From assembly GCA_037126765.1 (NCBI GenBank), contig JBBCBC010000030.1, positions 8,082,786 to 8,146,785 of the forward strand: DNA of 64,000 nt, given 5' to 3'. Source of the DNA: Stenogyne calaminthoides (lineage: Eukaryota > Streptophyta > Magnoliopsida > Lamiales > Lamiaceae). The notes below the pieces were generated by a model. It was not told where the DNA came from. It ran no database searches and saw nothing but the letters and a program-made list of their open reading frames with translations. Below, piece after piece: positions 24,368-36,670 of this stretch. Made by a program: the position numbers and the translations under genes. Every line of letters starts with the position of its first letter. The first letter of the stretch is position 1.

Positions 24368-25288
24368 AGTTCTTGTTTAATCAACCCTTAGCGCAAAAGC
24401 AGCATAAACTCTGTGTCTATGTGAACGTATGGTTGATATGAGAATCAGTGACTAAAATATCCATAAATTTATTCAATCTATTTTGAATTGGCAACAACCT
24501 CATATATTTAAGAAACAACAAAACTTGGGGAGAAAACGTCTTCCAAGAACTTAATAGGATTAATTTCTCGGCGGCTTCAAATTTTATATCCTTAATTTGA
24601 AAAAAATGTCTCAAGAACTGCTCTAATTTGTCAATAGGTTTGAAAATTCAACTCTGTCCTTCCGTCTAATTAGTTTATTAGCCAATCATATTAGTCTACC
24701 CCATCTCCTTTTCCTCGTGTTCTTTTCTTCTTTACTTGTAAAAAAGTACTTTAAACTTTTATGGTCCGTATAATTGTTATCCCTTCCATCATATAATTAA
24801 TGCTTTCTGGGCAAAACGAAATTTCCAGCACTTTGAAAAGTCAATATATTTGTATAAATTTCAAGATAATTTTTGACTGATTTGGATTCTTCAATCTTCC
24901 ATTTCATGCTCATCAACTTCAACACGCAGTGTCACATCCACGTGCGCTATATACACCAAACCCTATCAAAATTTTGGTCTAACTTATGCAAAAATGACTT
25001 TAGATTTACAATCTTAAAACTCCAAACTTAAAGAAATGATTTTCAAATTATATTGATCTTACTTTACTTTATAACATACCAGTACTTTTTTTTTTACATT
25101 CACATTATTTGCCTTTTTATTCTCCGAATATACTATAATAAATTAATAATACAACATCAATCAACCTTTTCAGTATCCTATTCTATAAAATCTAAAAAAA
25201 AAACTATTCATCAGTATTTTGAAATCTTAAATCTTCAAAGTCCAGTTTTTACCTTTTTTTCTCACTATAATTCCTTTAATTCCTAACA
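24368..25288. other. Spacer between head-to-head S-RLK 2 and S-RLK 3
   Basis: It contains the S-RLK 2 5' leader and upstream sequence shared with other units: 'tttgtcaataggttt' near 24,630 and 'gctcatcaacttcaa' near 24,908, the latter also at 59,281 just left of the CACTA insertion. No gene is supported. Confidence 0.6.
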
Positions 25289-25355
25289 ACATGCCCTGAG
25301 CAGCTTCATCAAACATGTTCCTCAACGCATCACCTAAACTCCCGCATTTGGCTTA
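25289..25355 (-). pseudogene. Second PPR fragment, decayed
   Basis: The minus strand reads AKCGSLGDALRNMFDEAAQGM after a stop codon. It is recognisable as one PPR helix-turn-helix repeat and parallels the relic at 20,502-20,580. Confidence 0.65.
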
Positions 25356-25679
25356 CAAACATATCCAAATGACAGAACTTTCCAAAAATAGATTCAAATC
25401 ATAGCCAGTATTCAGATTGATAGAAATGGTTTTTTTTTCACTTTGGAAAATTAACATATATGGGTAGGGGAATAATCATATCACGACTAAACTGGAGGCC
25501 CGCATAGAATTCCACATCAATGCAAGTCTACGACCGCATTCCTACTAAAGAAAAATAGTTTCCTTCCGCCGTGTAGCTCACGCTGATTTGTTTTGACTCC
25601 TTTACATAATTAAACCTCTGCCCCAAGCTCATGTTTTGCACTAACCATTCGTTTAAACCAACAATGGATTTTTTTTTTT

Positions 25680-28600
25680 CAGAAAAATATACTCTAATTA
25701 TTCCTAATCATTACATCGTTGTTATTCACACACCAAAAATCTAATCCAACACCAACAGACACCTTAAATAAAATTCTCACATACTCATAGATAATCGGAA
25801 CTAGTACTAGTACGTTGATTTCATCTGGTGGAAGGCATTTGAATTGGGTTTTTTCCCGCCTTGATAATTCCAACAAACCGTTACATCGGTATTTCGTATA
25901 AAAAATACCAGTAACGACTGTTAATATGGGTTGCCAACAGAGATAATCCACTAACAGAGACATCAGGTGTGCTCAAAGTCGTAAAACCAGGTATACTAAC
26001 TCTTGTAAATGGTGCTGGTACTATAATATGGTCTACTAATACTTCAGCAACTGTGCAGACTCCAGTTGCACAGTTGCTTGACTCGGGGAATCTTGTAGTG
26101 AAAGATGCAAATGATGATAACCCGGAGAATTTCGTGTGGCAGAGTTTCGACCATCCAACTGATACTTTTCTACCAGGGATGAAGCTCGGCGTGAACTTTC
26201 AGACGGGTGTAGAAGTCTACATCACGTCACGGAAGAACATGGGTAATCCTGGATCAGGAGATTTTACACTTAATTTGGATCCTACTGGTTATCCACAAAT
26301 GGTCATAAAAGAAGGTGGAATTTTGCGGTCTAGGTCAGGGTCCTGGAATGGTGTAAGCTTCAGTACGAGCAATAACTTGAGAAAGAATCCGTATTACACG
26401 TTTGGAGTGGTTGTAAACGAGAAGGAGGCGTATTATCAGTATGAGCTCCTCAATGAGTCAGTGTACTCGAGGTTTACTATAAGCGATACTGGTGTTGGAC
26501 AGAGGTGGATTTGGGAGTATCAGAAACAGAGTTGGATTATTTATCTTACTGTACCAACAGATCACTGTGATGGTTATAATCTTTGCGGTCCAAATGGTAA
26601 TTGTAATATTGAAGATATGCCTGTTTGTGGATGCTTGAATAAGTTCAAACCGAAAGACCCTGACAGATGGGGTAGTGGAGATTGGTCGAATGGGTGCATT
26701 AGAAGGACGACGTCGTTGAATTGTGAAAATGGAGATGCATTTTTGAGGTATTCCGGTGTTAAATTGCCCAACACTCAATATTCGTGGTACAACACGAGTA
26801 TGAGTCTTGAAGAATGCAGGGTACGATGCTTGAATAATTGCTCTTGTACGGCCTACGCAAGTCAAGATATAAGCAGAGGCGGAAATGGATGTCTACTTTG
26901 GTTCGGTGACCTTGTTGACATCAGAGAGATTGCTCCAGGACAAGATATCTATATAAGAATGGCGTCTTCTGAGTTAGGTAACAATTCATTTGAATATAAT
27001 AGAAGGATTCAATTATCTATGATGTATAAGTATTAGCCTTGATTCATGATATAAAACTGTTTGTATGATTGCTACAAAATACATGATATGGGTGTTTATC
27101 TATCAATGCTTTCAGTTTCCTGTCACCATGGAAAAGTAATGTTTACTTTCAATCTACATTTATACAGACTCAAGAGGTATTTTCCCTGCTAACCGGAATG
27201 TTGCTTCTAAGCCTGATGTTGTATTCGCAGAAAAGAAGGAAGTTGAATCGTCAGCTGCTGGAAACAGGTATGAGGCATGAATTAATCTTAAAGCATGTTA
27301 TACGAATGCTATGTAAATTGTTACTCATGTTGCAGGCAGGACGAGCCTGAACCATGTGGATAATCATCCTGGTCTAAGTCATGATGGGGAACTCGATCTA
27401 CCACTGTTTGATTTATCCACAATAAGTAAAGCTACTGATAATTTTTCGAACAAAAATAAGCTTGGAGAGGGTGGATTTGGACCCGTTTACAAGGTAAAAC
27501 TTAATCTATGATCACTGCTTCAAGTGTTCAAGTTATGTAATTGAGCCTTGAATAAGCATTTTGATGATTACTGCTTCATATGTTCTAATAAATCTAAAAA
27601 AATCAAGTTAAATCTGATTCCATATCATGTAAGGTTCAGTAAATAGTATGTTTTAGTATGTTTTTTGATGATAGGGCGTGCTAGAAGACAGACAGGAAAT
27701 TGCTGTGAAACGTCTATCAAGAACATCCAATCAAGGAGTAGATGAGTTTAAGAATGAAATAGTCTGTATTGCTAAACTTCAGCACCGAAATCTAGTGAAG
27801 CTTTTAGGATGGTGCTTTCAAGGAAATCAAATGATGCTGATTTATGAACATATGACCAACAAAAGTTTGGACATAATATTATTCGGTAAGGATACCCTGC
27901 TCAATTAGTACATGTTTATTAGAATAAGTTTTATATATTATATTGACATTTATAAAATCTGACAAGCATCAATATTGATATTATGGTACTTATACATTAT
28001 CAATAGCTAATCAACATGTATTTTCTGAATATTGTCCAACATAACAACTTTGATTCTCAATTTGTTGAAATATAATATCAAATATATTATATAAAACCTC
28101 CCTTTGACCTACAAAAAGCACGTTACTAGATTGGCCTATGCGCCTCAACATTATCAATGGTATTGCTCTGGGCCTTTTGTATCTTCATCGAGATTCCCAT
28201 ACCGGTAATCCACAGAGACCTCAAAGCCAGCAATATATTACTAGATTCCGACATGAACCCAAAGATATCAGATTTTGGTCTTGCTAGAACTTTTGGAGGG
28301 AATGAAACTGGAGCCAACACAAGCCGAGTAGTAGGAACATAGTATGTATGAATTTTTGTGTCTGGATACATTATATGCACTTCCTTTTCTTGCATTTAAT
28401 TTTTGTAGCAAATATTTTTCATGTAGTGGCTACATGTCCCCAGAATATGCTGTAGACGGTCTCTTTTCAGTGAAATCAGATGTCTTTAGTTTGGAGTTCT
28501 AGTCCTTGAGATTGTGAGTGGTAAGAAAAACAGAGGATTTATTCACAAAGATCACCACCTCAACCTTCTTGGACATGTAAGTATTACATTCCTTAGAAAC

Positions 28601-28966
28601 TTGAATCTTTATTTGACATGTATGAAACTAATCCTAAGAATTACGCGTAAATATAACAGGCATGGATGCTTTACAAAGAAGAAAGGTCACTAGAAGTGGT
28701 TTGATTCTTGTCTCATAAATTCCTGCAATGTATCAGAACTATTGCGATCAATCCATATTGGTCTTTTATGTGTTCAAGAACACACAGAAGATAGGCCAGG
28801 CATGGCTTCAGTGGTGCAGATGCTGAGCAATGATGGTACCTTGCCTGAAGCTAAACAACCTGGTTTTTTCACTGCAAGAGATGTACTCAAAACTGCAACT
28901 TCAGTTAGCCAAAGCACAACAAGTTCACAAAATAAAATGAGCATTACACTGTTAGAGGCTCGATAA
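25680..28966 (+). pseudogene. S-RLK 3: inverted, heavily decayed S-domain receptor kinase
   Basis: All seven exons can be placed: about 25,680-26,977; 27,168-27,267; 27,336-27,493; 27,675-27,885; about 28,107-28,341; 28,428-28,576; 28,660-28,966. The first 290 bases of exon 1 (signal peptide and start of B-lectin) contain stops and shifts. From 25,969 the ectodomain is open to the exon end. Exon 2 has lost 32 nt, removing the transmembrane frame. The exon 5 acceptor AG is lost and its HRD region carries a 2-nt deletion. Exon 6 has two 1-nt deletions. Exon 7 has a stop after ERSLEVV. It is the only copy on the plus strand and lies head-to-head with S-RLK 2. A secreted lectin-like peptide is conceivable only if some upstream start is used. 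Confidence 0.93.
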
Positions 28967-29746
28967 ATAAATGGTAGTTAGCTGATACTCCATGTTTTGT
29001 ATCTGTCAAATCTTAACAGATTTCTAGCCATCATAGTCTATAGACTGTTGTCAACACCTGAATCATATGAACTTTCTGTAAATACAGGAATCGTACTTCT
29101 GTAAATACAGGATATAGGGAAAATATCCATATTAGAGAATTAACATTTTGGGATACTTTTTAGGATCTAATTTTGGTACCCTGGTCTTGATTTCAAAATG
29201 CTAGCACCAGTCTACAATCAACAACATGCATGTTTATAGGGAAAAATTTGTTGATCCATATTAGGCAGGCAATTATAATACTGAATACTGATTCACTACT
29301 ATTTAATTTGGGTGAAAAATGGAATCTTGAGATGAGACCAAATAAGGGAGAAAAAAGTAATTTTAGGATCAAATTTTAATAAGGGACAAAATTGAAAAAA
29401 AAAAGTTAACAAAAGTGATATTATCCCGAATATTGTTTCCAGATAAGTGCTCACTAGTGGAACATTAATTTAAACGATACTTGAGAATGGGTAGACCCTA
29501 TGATTGATTCACATTCACACACTAATTTGTTAAGTTCACCCACTACATAGTACACCTCCCTCATATTTTACTTATTTTCAAATTTTACTTAATATACCCA
29601 CTATTAATTTACAACTATATCCTTAAATTAATATTTGCATCCACTTTATTAATTATACACACCGACCACTTCTAAAATAATTCATTCGGATAGATTTGCA
29701 AGGTATTGAGTATTCTTCTGTTTAGTTTTTGAGGTGCAAGAATATT
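28967..29746. other. 3' flank of S-RLK 3
   Basis: The first 100 bases resemble the 3' flanks of the other S-RLK genes. The rest is AT-rich with no coding signal. Confidence 0.5.
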
Positions 29747-29893
29747 CACTAATACACATTTGGGCTTGGACGGCTGTTAAAATAACCCTTATAGAGTGGT
29801 TATAACAGATGTTCAAGTAACAACTGTCCAAGCTTGGACAGCTATTAAAAAATTGTTGTCCAAAAGAGTGGGCTTGGACAGCGGGTTTTATTC
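29747..29893. repeat. Extra CACTA terminus, truncated fragment
   Basis: It starts CACTAATACACATTTGGG and carries CTTGGACAG subterminal motifs. It then ends in unrelated sequence, and a second terminus in the same orientation begins 321 bases further at 30,068. Confidence 0.8.
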
Positions 29894-30067
29894 TCCATTT
29901 TTTAAGTTACTGAGTTTTTTAAATATATAGTTTGATGATTAAGGCTTGTTTGAAACTTTGAATAAGGGGCTGAATCCGATTACACAATATTCTGTTTAGT
30001 GGTTATTGGCTGCAAACAAAAAATCCCAATGAAGCTTTGACCGTGAAGGAAATAAATGGAGAAGGAA

Positions 30068-30398
30068 CACTAATACAGATTTGGGCTTGGAGAGCTGTTA
30101 AAAATGACATTGGAGAGCGGTTATAACAGCTCTCCAAATGCTGATTGTCCAAACTTGATACCGAGATAAAACCGTTGTCCAAGATATTGCACTTGGACAG
30201 CAGTTTATAACCGCATTGCACTAAGAAAGCGGTTTTTAACCGCATTCCAAGTGATCCACTAAGACAGCGGTTTGTAACCGCTGTTCAAGTATATTCACTT
30301 GGACAGCGGTTCACAACCGCTGTCTAACCCCTTTTTTTTAATTTTTATATATATATAAATACACTTGGACAATGGTTTTTAACAATTGCTGTCCAATA

Positions 30399-30438
<40 letters not shown>

Positions 30439-30440
30439 TT
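30068..30440. repeat. CACTA terminus with subterminal palindromes and poly-T/TA tract
   Basis: Terminus CACTAATACAGATTTGGG followed by at least six GACAGCGGTT...AACCGCTGTC units. These run into a (TA)n and long T run at about 30,400-30,445. Confidence 0.85.
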
Positions 30441-30689
30441 TTTATATTTTTAAAATCCTGTTTATATAAAACCAAAACCAAAATCAAAATCAAAACTAAA
30501 AATCAAATTTTATACCACACGATAATTGTCCAATACCAAAACATCAAATAAATTAATAAATTAATGCATACACATCATGAAATAAATATTAATCGTCCAA
30601 TACAACAAATTAAAACATGCATATCAATACAAATATATATATAAGTAATATGCTATCAAAAGTTATCCAAATCTATCTATAATTATACA

Positions 30690-33600
30690 AGAATCGATTG
30701 TAAAGGTACCCTTCCAATACATTTTCCATTTGTTCATTCTTTGTTTGGAGTAACACTTGACCGGACGATCATAGACAAACTGCAAACAACGATCAATTAA
30801 TCAATATAGTTAAATATATAGTATGAATTTTTATTCAATTAATAATAATTTAAATAAATCGATAAATTGACTTACGTTGATAGGAACTGCGGTTTGAGAA
30901 GCGCGTATTATATCTTTAATATAACAGCACACAAAATGTCCACAGTGATCACTATCTCGTTGTCTCGGTACCTGTTGATTAGCAATATAATCACGTAATA
31001 CAATTATAATTATTTTATATTAATTTGATAACTTAATAAATTATATTTACCTTAACATTATTCCAACTCACTTTATTGAATTTAGCTCTTGAGCCTTGAT
31101 TAGGAAGGCGACTCCGATACATCGTCATCACACTATTATTATTAGAATTAAAAAATAAAGTTAGATTAAATATGCATAATTTTAATAAGTAAAACAAATT
31201 ATTATATTATAATATTAAAGATGAACTTACGCCCATTCCGTATGCAGTAAGATCAGGTCGATTTGAACCCAACCCATTCGCAATTTGGATCCATAAAATA
31301 CACACTTAATGTGATCATATTTATGGCGACCGAGACCCAATGATTCCTATATTATATTAAGAATATTAAAATTAATCATAAATTTAGCATATGTGCAAAT
31401 ATCATATATATTATGAATATAAATTTTAACGAAATGTTTATTGTACTCACCCCACATTGGCCAAAAAATGAGATGATCTCTCACGTTATAACTTAGCATA
31501 TGAGAAACTAACCACTCCATAGTCCCATTGCCTTTATCGGCCATTAAGCAAGACACTTGGGGGAGACGAAGGAATACATTCCACATGCTCGAGGATCTAC
31601 GGAGATATACCTCACCCAAATATCTTTAACCAACATATATACGCTTAATTAATATTTAATTTGAAAAGTAAATTATATAGAAAGTAAATCTTGAGAATTA
31701 ATTAGTAAACACATACACGAGGTATAAAATTATGCTCGTTGCACTCAACCACTGGTCGTTCACGACTTCGATCACATGCTCCCGAGTGAAGTATTCTTCA
31801 ATAGAATTCCGATGAAAGTAAGCATTCATAGGAACTGTGATCATATTGAAATCAGAGGACTTCACTATCACTTGCACCGTATTCTGTACGGTGTAGTCGT
31901 GATCTAAGTCTCCAGGCAAGGGATAACCAAGTCTGCGATCACCAATAGTGGAGTCCCTCGTTATCTCCCTCTGACTGGCTGCGACACCCTTTGATTTATG
32001 TTTAGGCTTTTGTGGTGTCGACAGTTTCTACAATCAATTTGCAACATTATTTATAACGACAAATAAGATAATGAACTTTAATAACATATATTAAATTTAC
32101 CTTCATGGTGAGAGAGACCAAGTTAATTGCCATTCGATGAAGTGCCCGACCCTTGATCGTGACAGACTTCATCAATTGGTTTGGCACCGGTGAATCCTCT
32201 TCTCCGATTATGGGTACATCGAGTGACCCTCACGAAACCGGAGAGTAATGAGACTACCATGAATAACTCCATCGAAGTTATTGAGCAACGTTCTGTAGCC
32301 ACCAACCTAGTAGGATCCTCCAAATAAAAAGGTAGCGTGAGGTTGGTTGTTGTTGAATAAGATATTTAGTTAGAAAATTTTAATATATATACTAGTCATT
32401 AATTAAAATAAATGTGATACACATCGATACACCGATGGGACGTCGTTTGAAGTGCCTCAATAAAATCGTCCCTAGCATTAGCGAAGACATAGCATCGTGA
32501 CAACTATTTTCACAACTTGCTCCACTCGAGGACATTCCGCGATGTGAGCGTCTCTCGACCTCATCTGTTCCAACTCTTTAGCCATCCGGGCAACCCCGTT
32601 CGAAGTATACCCACCATATTCATGGCTTGAAGATCGTAACATGGCGAATGATGACTTCGTGACGCCATATCGATACTCGTAGAAAGCCTTAGGGATGCTC
32701 CTGACGACCTAAAGCCCGTCCAAGTAGATCATCGGTACCGACAAAGCGGATGTCTTTGGGCATCATGGTCTGAGATAAACGCTCCTGAATTACAAAAGAT
32801 TATTATTTAATCATTTGTTTTAGAAATAATAGTTTGTAATTCAAAGAAAAATTAATGGATAGATTACCCTTCCCGATGATACTTTGTGCCTTTGGAATCG
32901 GGATATTCCCTTCGAGCCTTTACGTAGTTTGAAATAACTCAAAATGGGTAACAACAAAATTTCTCTCTCCAACTTTCTTTTTTTTCTTCTTTCTAATGAT
33001 AGTCATTAACGTGTCCCCTTATTAGATATATTAAAAGCGAATATACAAAAACAAAGTAAAATGTTAGGATTTTGATCTCACTGATTTTCTCTTATGAGTG
33101 CATAACCTTTGTTCTAGCCACGACGACATCGCGCCTCCATCGATTTGGCTTGTTGGTGATTTTCTCCGCCGTAACTTCTGATTGTAATAAAAATCGATAA
33201 ACACTTGAAAAAGCATAGGGCATTAAATGATATTGATCAATTTTACTTGGAACTCATCATCCATAGATCGTCGCACAAACTCTCCCGTTATGGGGCCACC
33301 ATGAGGCAATTTTGATATGCCTCGGTGACTAGCCGAGTAAAGACCGATGTCCGGGATCTGGGTGCTTGACTTCTCGGTGAAGCCCCAAAAATTCTTGGCC
33401 AATACTCCACTTACTGCGGCGATTTGCTTCTTCTTTGAATAATCAAGGCCGAGAAATGTACTCTATACGCATATAACATAACAATGTACTAAATTTAGTA
33501 ATCATACAACAACTTTCAATAAGCATATATATAATTAACATACCGAAAGTTCATCCCATAATCTTTCTTTCAAAAAAGAAGTCGGGTTTATCGCATTCGC

Positions 33601-33760
33601 TATGGAGTCCTTGGATGGCGACACGATAGGGATTATCGCCTAACTGCGGCTCAAGGTAGAAAGACAACATCTCACTCTGTTTCTGATTTTACTGCCCATA
33701 TTCATTGAATGATAAGCTAATAACATAATATTTAATTAGATTCAACGATCAATCATATAA
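30690..33760 (-). pseudogene. CACTA accessory gene: Ulp1-like protease and plant-transposon protein exons
   Basis: Short exon-like segments are scattered on the minus strand. From the right: text near 33,560-33,700 (SFYLEPQLGDNPYRVAIQGL); 33,290-33,470 (KNFWGFTEKSS...LYSASHRG); 32,430-32,770 (YRYGVTKSSFAMLRSSS), like the plant transposon Transposase_24 family; 31,700-32,030, a linker; 31,400-31,620, including DHLIFWPMW; and the catalytic exon 30,876-30,971 (QRDSDHCGHFV). Exon joins cannot be fixed by eye and stops are present, so this is called broken. Ulp1-type proteases are common CACTA cargo of unknown necessity. Confidence 0.6.
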
Positions 33761-33801
33761 TTACAATTTCAACTGTTCAATTGTAATAAAATTATCTGCA
33801 C

Positions 33802-34077
33802 TTATTTCCCCTTGCTACGAGCTCTTTTAAGAGAAGACATCGTGATTATACCTCTATTGCGCTTATCACCAGAGCTACTAGTGGTGGGAGCAGAAGTGTC
33901 ACCCTGATCCAAGTCATCAGTATGATGTCGATCATCATCACCATGATCTCCATCATAATCTCCACCATGATCTCCAAAATATACTCCATCATCATCTCCA
34001 TCATCTCCGGGATGTGGCAGATAAGACATGATCCTGTAAAATAGAAAAACAACATTTAATAAATAAAAAACAAACAA
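33802..34077 (-). other. Acidic small ORF within CACTA
   Basis: 91 codons with a hydrophobic start, then a run dominated by Asp, Gly and His (GDDGDDDGVYFGDHGGDYDG) and a basic end (KRARSKGK). It lies 4 bases from the end of the DUF4216 frame and is probably an exon of a CACTA gene. Function unknown. Confidence 0.4.
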
Positions 34078-34080
34078 TAT

Positions 34081-35385
34081 TTAAGGAAGTATAAGAATAA
34101 CATTCAATAAAGCAATAGAAACAACATTTAATAAAGCAGAAGCAAAAACATTCAATGAAGTCGTACATTTCTTTTTAGCATTTGTTTTTCTTTTTCGTTT
34201 TTTGGTTGACTTTTCTCGTTCATGATCATGAATGTTAACAAGATCCGGATTGTCATATTCATCCACATCGACAATTATTCTCTGGTACGGGCGTAAATTT
34301 GCAAGATCATCGAAAGAGGGTACAGAATGAGTGAAGTTCTGAAAAGGATCATCGATAGTGTCAACATCTTCATCGACGTGGTCGCTAATCTGGTAACTAG
34401 TGTTAAATTTGTTTGACAGAACCACGATGGACCATTTCTTATTAACTGGGTCGGGGACATAGAAAATTTGTTGAGCTTGACTGACCATTATGTAAGGTTT
34501 ATTTCTGTATCCCACATTCTTCAAATCAACGCATACGAACCCAGATCTTTCAACTTGGACCCCGTTAGGGATCCTCACCAAACTGCACTCGAAGATTGGT
34601 TGTCGGTGAACAACATAGTCGAGTTCCCAAAAGTTGACAATCTGTCCAAAGTAAGTAGTATTCGATTGATCCCCTGCAGTTGTAGTAATGGACACCTCAC
34701 TATTCTGCATTGTACTTGTGACATCATGATCTCTGGTATAAAATGTGTATCCGTTAATAAGATAACACTTGTACAAATACACATGTCTATCAGGCATTCT
34801 AGATAACCACTTAACCCTTTCATTCACTAATTCTTTATCCCGTGACAACATATTTGCTACATAACCATTGAACCAGTCAACAAACATGCGATTGTGCTCA
34901 ACTTCAATCCATGATCTATCTCTGGTGGAAAATGTCATAACAAGTGCTTGGATGTGCAGGTCAATAAAAGGAAGCACATCGACCGTGTTGTGAAGTACGC
35001 ACAAGTGCATCCGTGTTAATTCCTCCATACTAACATTTACAGATTGACCACCGGTAATGTCTTCACCATCCATCCTATTGGTGTACCGAGTAATTGGAAG
35101 TCCAATTGCATCGAAATTCGGAATGAATTCTGACCAGTACTCGACTGCTTCTTCTACTAAATAGCGTTCTGCAATGCATCCCTCCGGCCTTGACATATTC
35201 ATCACATATCCTTTGAGCACTTTCATATATCTCTCTACACCATACATCCATCGCATACGAGCAGAGCCACACATCCTTGTCTCTTGTACCAAATGAACGG
35301 TTAGGTGAACCATTATATCAAAAAATGATGGAGGGAAATACATCCACATTTTTCTGCCTCGAACTGCCTGCAACATAAGCAACAA
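34081..35385 (-). pseudogene. CACTA transposase C-terminal half (DUF4218 + DUF4216), open frame fused to S-RLK intron
   Basis: A continuous 434-residue frame. Its first seven residues (MLLMLQA) come from the S-RLK 4 intron 2 end and splice acceptor. The rest is CACTA: MYFPPSFFDIMVHLTVHLVQ opens DUF4218, and DUF4216 contains YVVHRQPIFECSLVRIPNG and VPDPVNKKW. A basic C-terminus follows (KKRKRKTNAKKK). The N-terminal Transpos_assoc and Transposase_21 domains are missing, so it cannot be a working transposase. It is much better preserved than the same segment at 13.6-14.7 kb and 62.8-64 kb. Confidence 0.85.
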
Positions 35386-36670
35386 ATTATAGGAGATAAA
35401 ATGAAGATATGGTAGCGAATTATATAGTATAACATAAGCATGATATTCCTACATGCCTTGGCTTCACAAAACAAAATAAGTAATGTCTCATACCTCTTTC
35501 CAGAGTCAGCTGATGATTCAACTTCTTTTTTTTCTTAAAATACAACATCAGGCTCCGGCTTAGGAGCACTATCCCGGTTACCAGTGAAATTACCACTATA
35601 AGTATTTTCCGTTTCTTTCCTCCTGAGTCTGTAGAATTACATATCGAAGTAAAAATTAATTTTACATTTAGACAGAAAACAGAATGCATGCTGCAGAAAA
35701 CCGTAGCATTGATAGTATTGTATAGAAATAGAAAATTGAAATAGAGTAACAAACTTATATAATAGATAGAAACCATAAGTACCAAACCTATAACTAAGGA
35801 AAGAATTGTTTCTTTTTATTCGAAAGAATTCTTACCTAACTCAGAAGAAGCCATCCTTATATAGATATCTTGTCCTGGAGCCATATCTCTGATGTCAACA
35901 AGGTCACCGAACCAAAGAAGACACCCATTCTTGCCTCTGCTTATATTTAGACTTGCATATGCCGTACATGAGCAGTTGTTCAAGCATTGTACCTTGCATT
36001 CTTCAAGAGTCATAATCATGTTGTACCAAGAATTGCGAGTGCTTGGCAAAACTTCACCATTGTTTATCTCAAACTGTGCATAACCAATAGGATCTAATTG
36101 ATATGTATAATATCCTGATGCAGGATTACCGCTGTTCTTCTGTGACGTGAGACGGACTACTACGCCTGTCTGAAAGTTCACGCCGAGTTTCATCCCTGGT
36201 AATAAAGTATCAGTTGGATGGTCGAAACTCTGCCACACGAAATTCTCGGGGTTATCATCATTTGCATCTTTCACTACAAGATTCCCCGAGTCGAGCAGCT
36301 GTGCAACTGGAGTCTGCACAATTCTGGATGTATTAGTAGACAAGATAATAGTATTAGTACCGTTTAGTAGAGCTAGAATCCCTGGCTCTACGATGGTGAG
36401 CACACCTGATTCATCTGTGAGTGGATTATCTCTGTTGGCAATCCATACCACAGTTCTTCCTGTCATTTTCTTGTACCAAATGCCTATGTACCGGTAGTTG
36501 GAATTCTCCGGGCTGAAAAAGCCCAATTCAAAGCTTCCACCAGATGATATCAACGTACTAGTATCGTTATCTCTGAATATCTGAGAATTATTCAGGGTGT
36601 CTGCTGCGTGAGATGTGAAAAAGAAGGAGCTTATAACAAGAAATACTGAGAAACAGGATTTAGTAATCAT
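35367..36670 (-). pseudogene. S-RLK 4: receptor lacking kinase and most of the SLG/EGF region
   Basis: Exon 1 is 36,670-35,836 and exon 2 is 35,628-35,494, with the normal phases. Exon 1 encodes signal peptide, B-lectin and PAN. An in-frame deletion near 36,048 removes about 146 residues, covering the S-locus glycoprotein and EGF modules. Exon 2 encodes the transmembrane segment (KILIVVISLVTGIVLL). The intron 2 acceptor is still present at 35,368, but exon 3 is replaced at about 35,366 by CACTA sequence. If spliced there, the frame would add 16 codons and stop at TGA, giving a membrane-anchored lectin-PAN protein of about 340 residues without a kinase. Whether it is expressed is unknown. Confidence 0.88.

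Larger units (their letters stand above)
29747..35366 (-). mobile_element. CACTA element in reverse orientation, 5' part deleted
   Basis: The 3' end lies on the left, with a CACTAATACA terminus at 30,068 and CAGCGGTT/AACCGCTG subterminal palindromes to about 30,400. Inside, on the minus strand, are Ulp1-like exons, a Transposase_24-like region, an acidic ORF and the DUF4218/DUF4216 part of the transposase. The right side stops abruptly at 35,366 inside DUF4218, where it joins S-RLK 4 intron 2. An extra terminus lies at 29,747. Confidence 0.85.

Noticed and set aside
29747..35366. Cellular Ulp1/SENP protease locus
   Set aside because: The catalytic exon lies between CACTA termini and transposase domains and recurs in the other CACTA copies, so it is transposon cargo.
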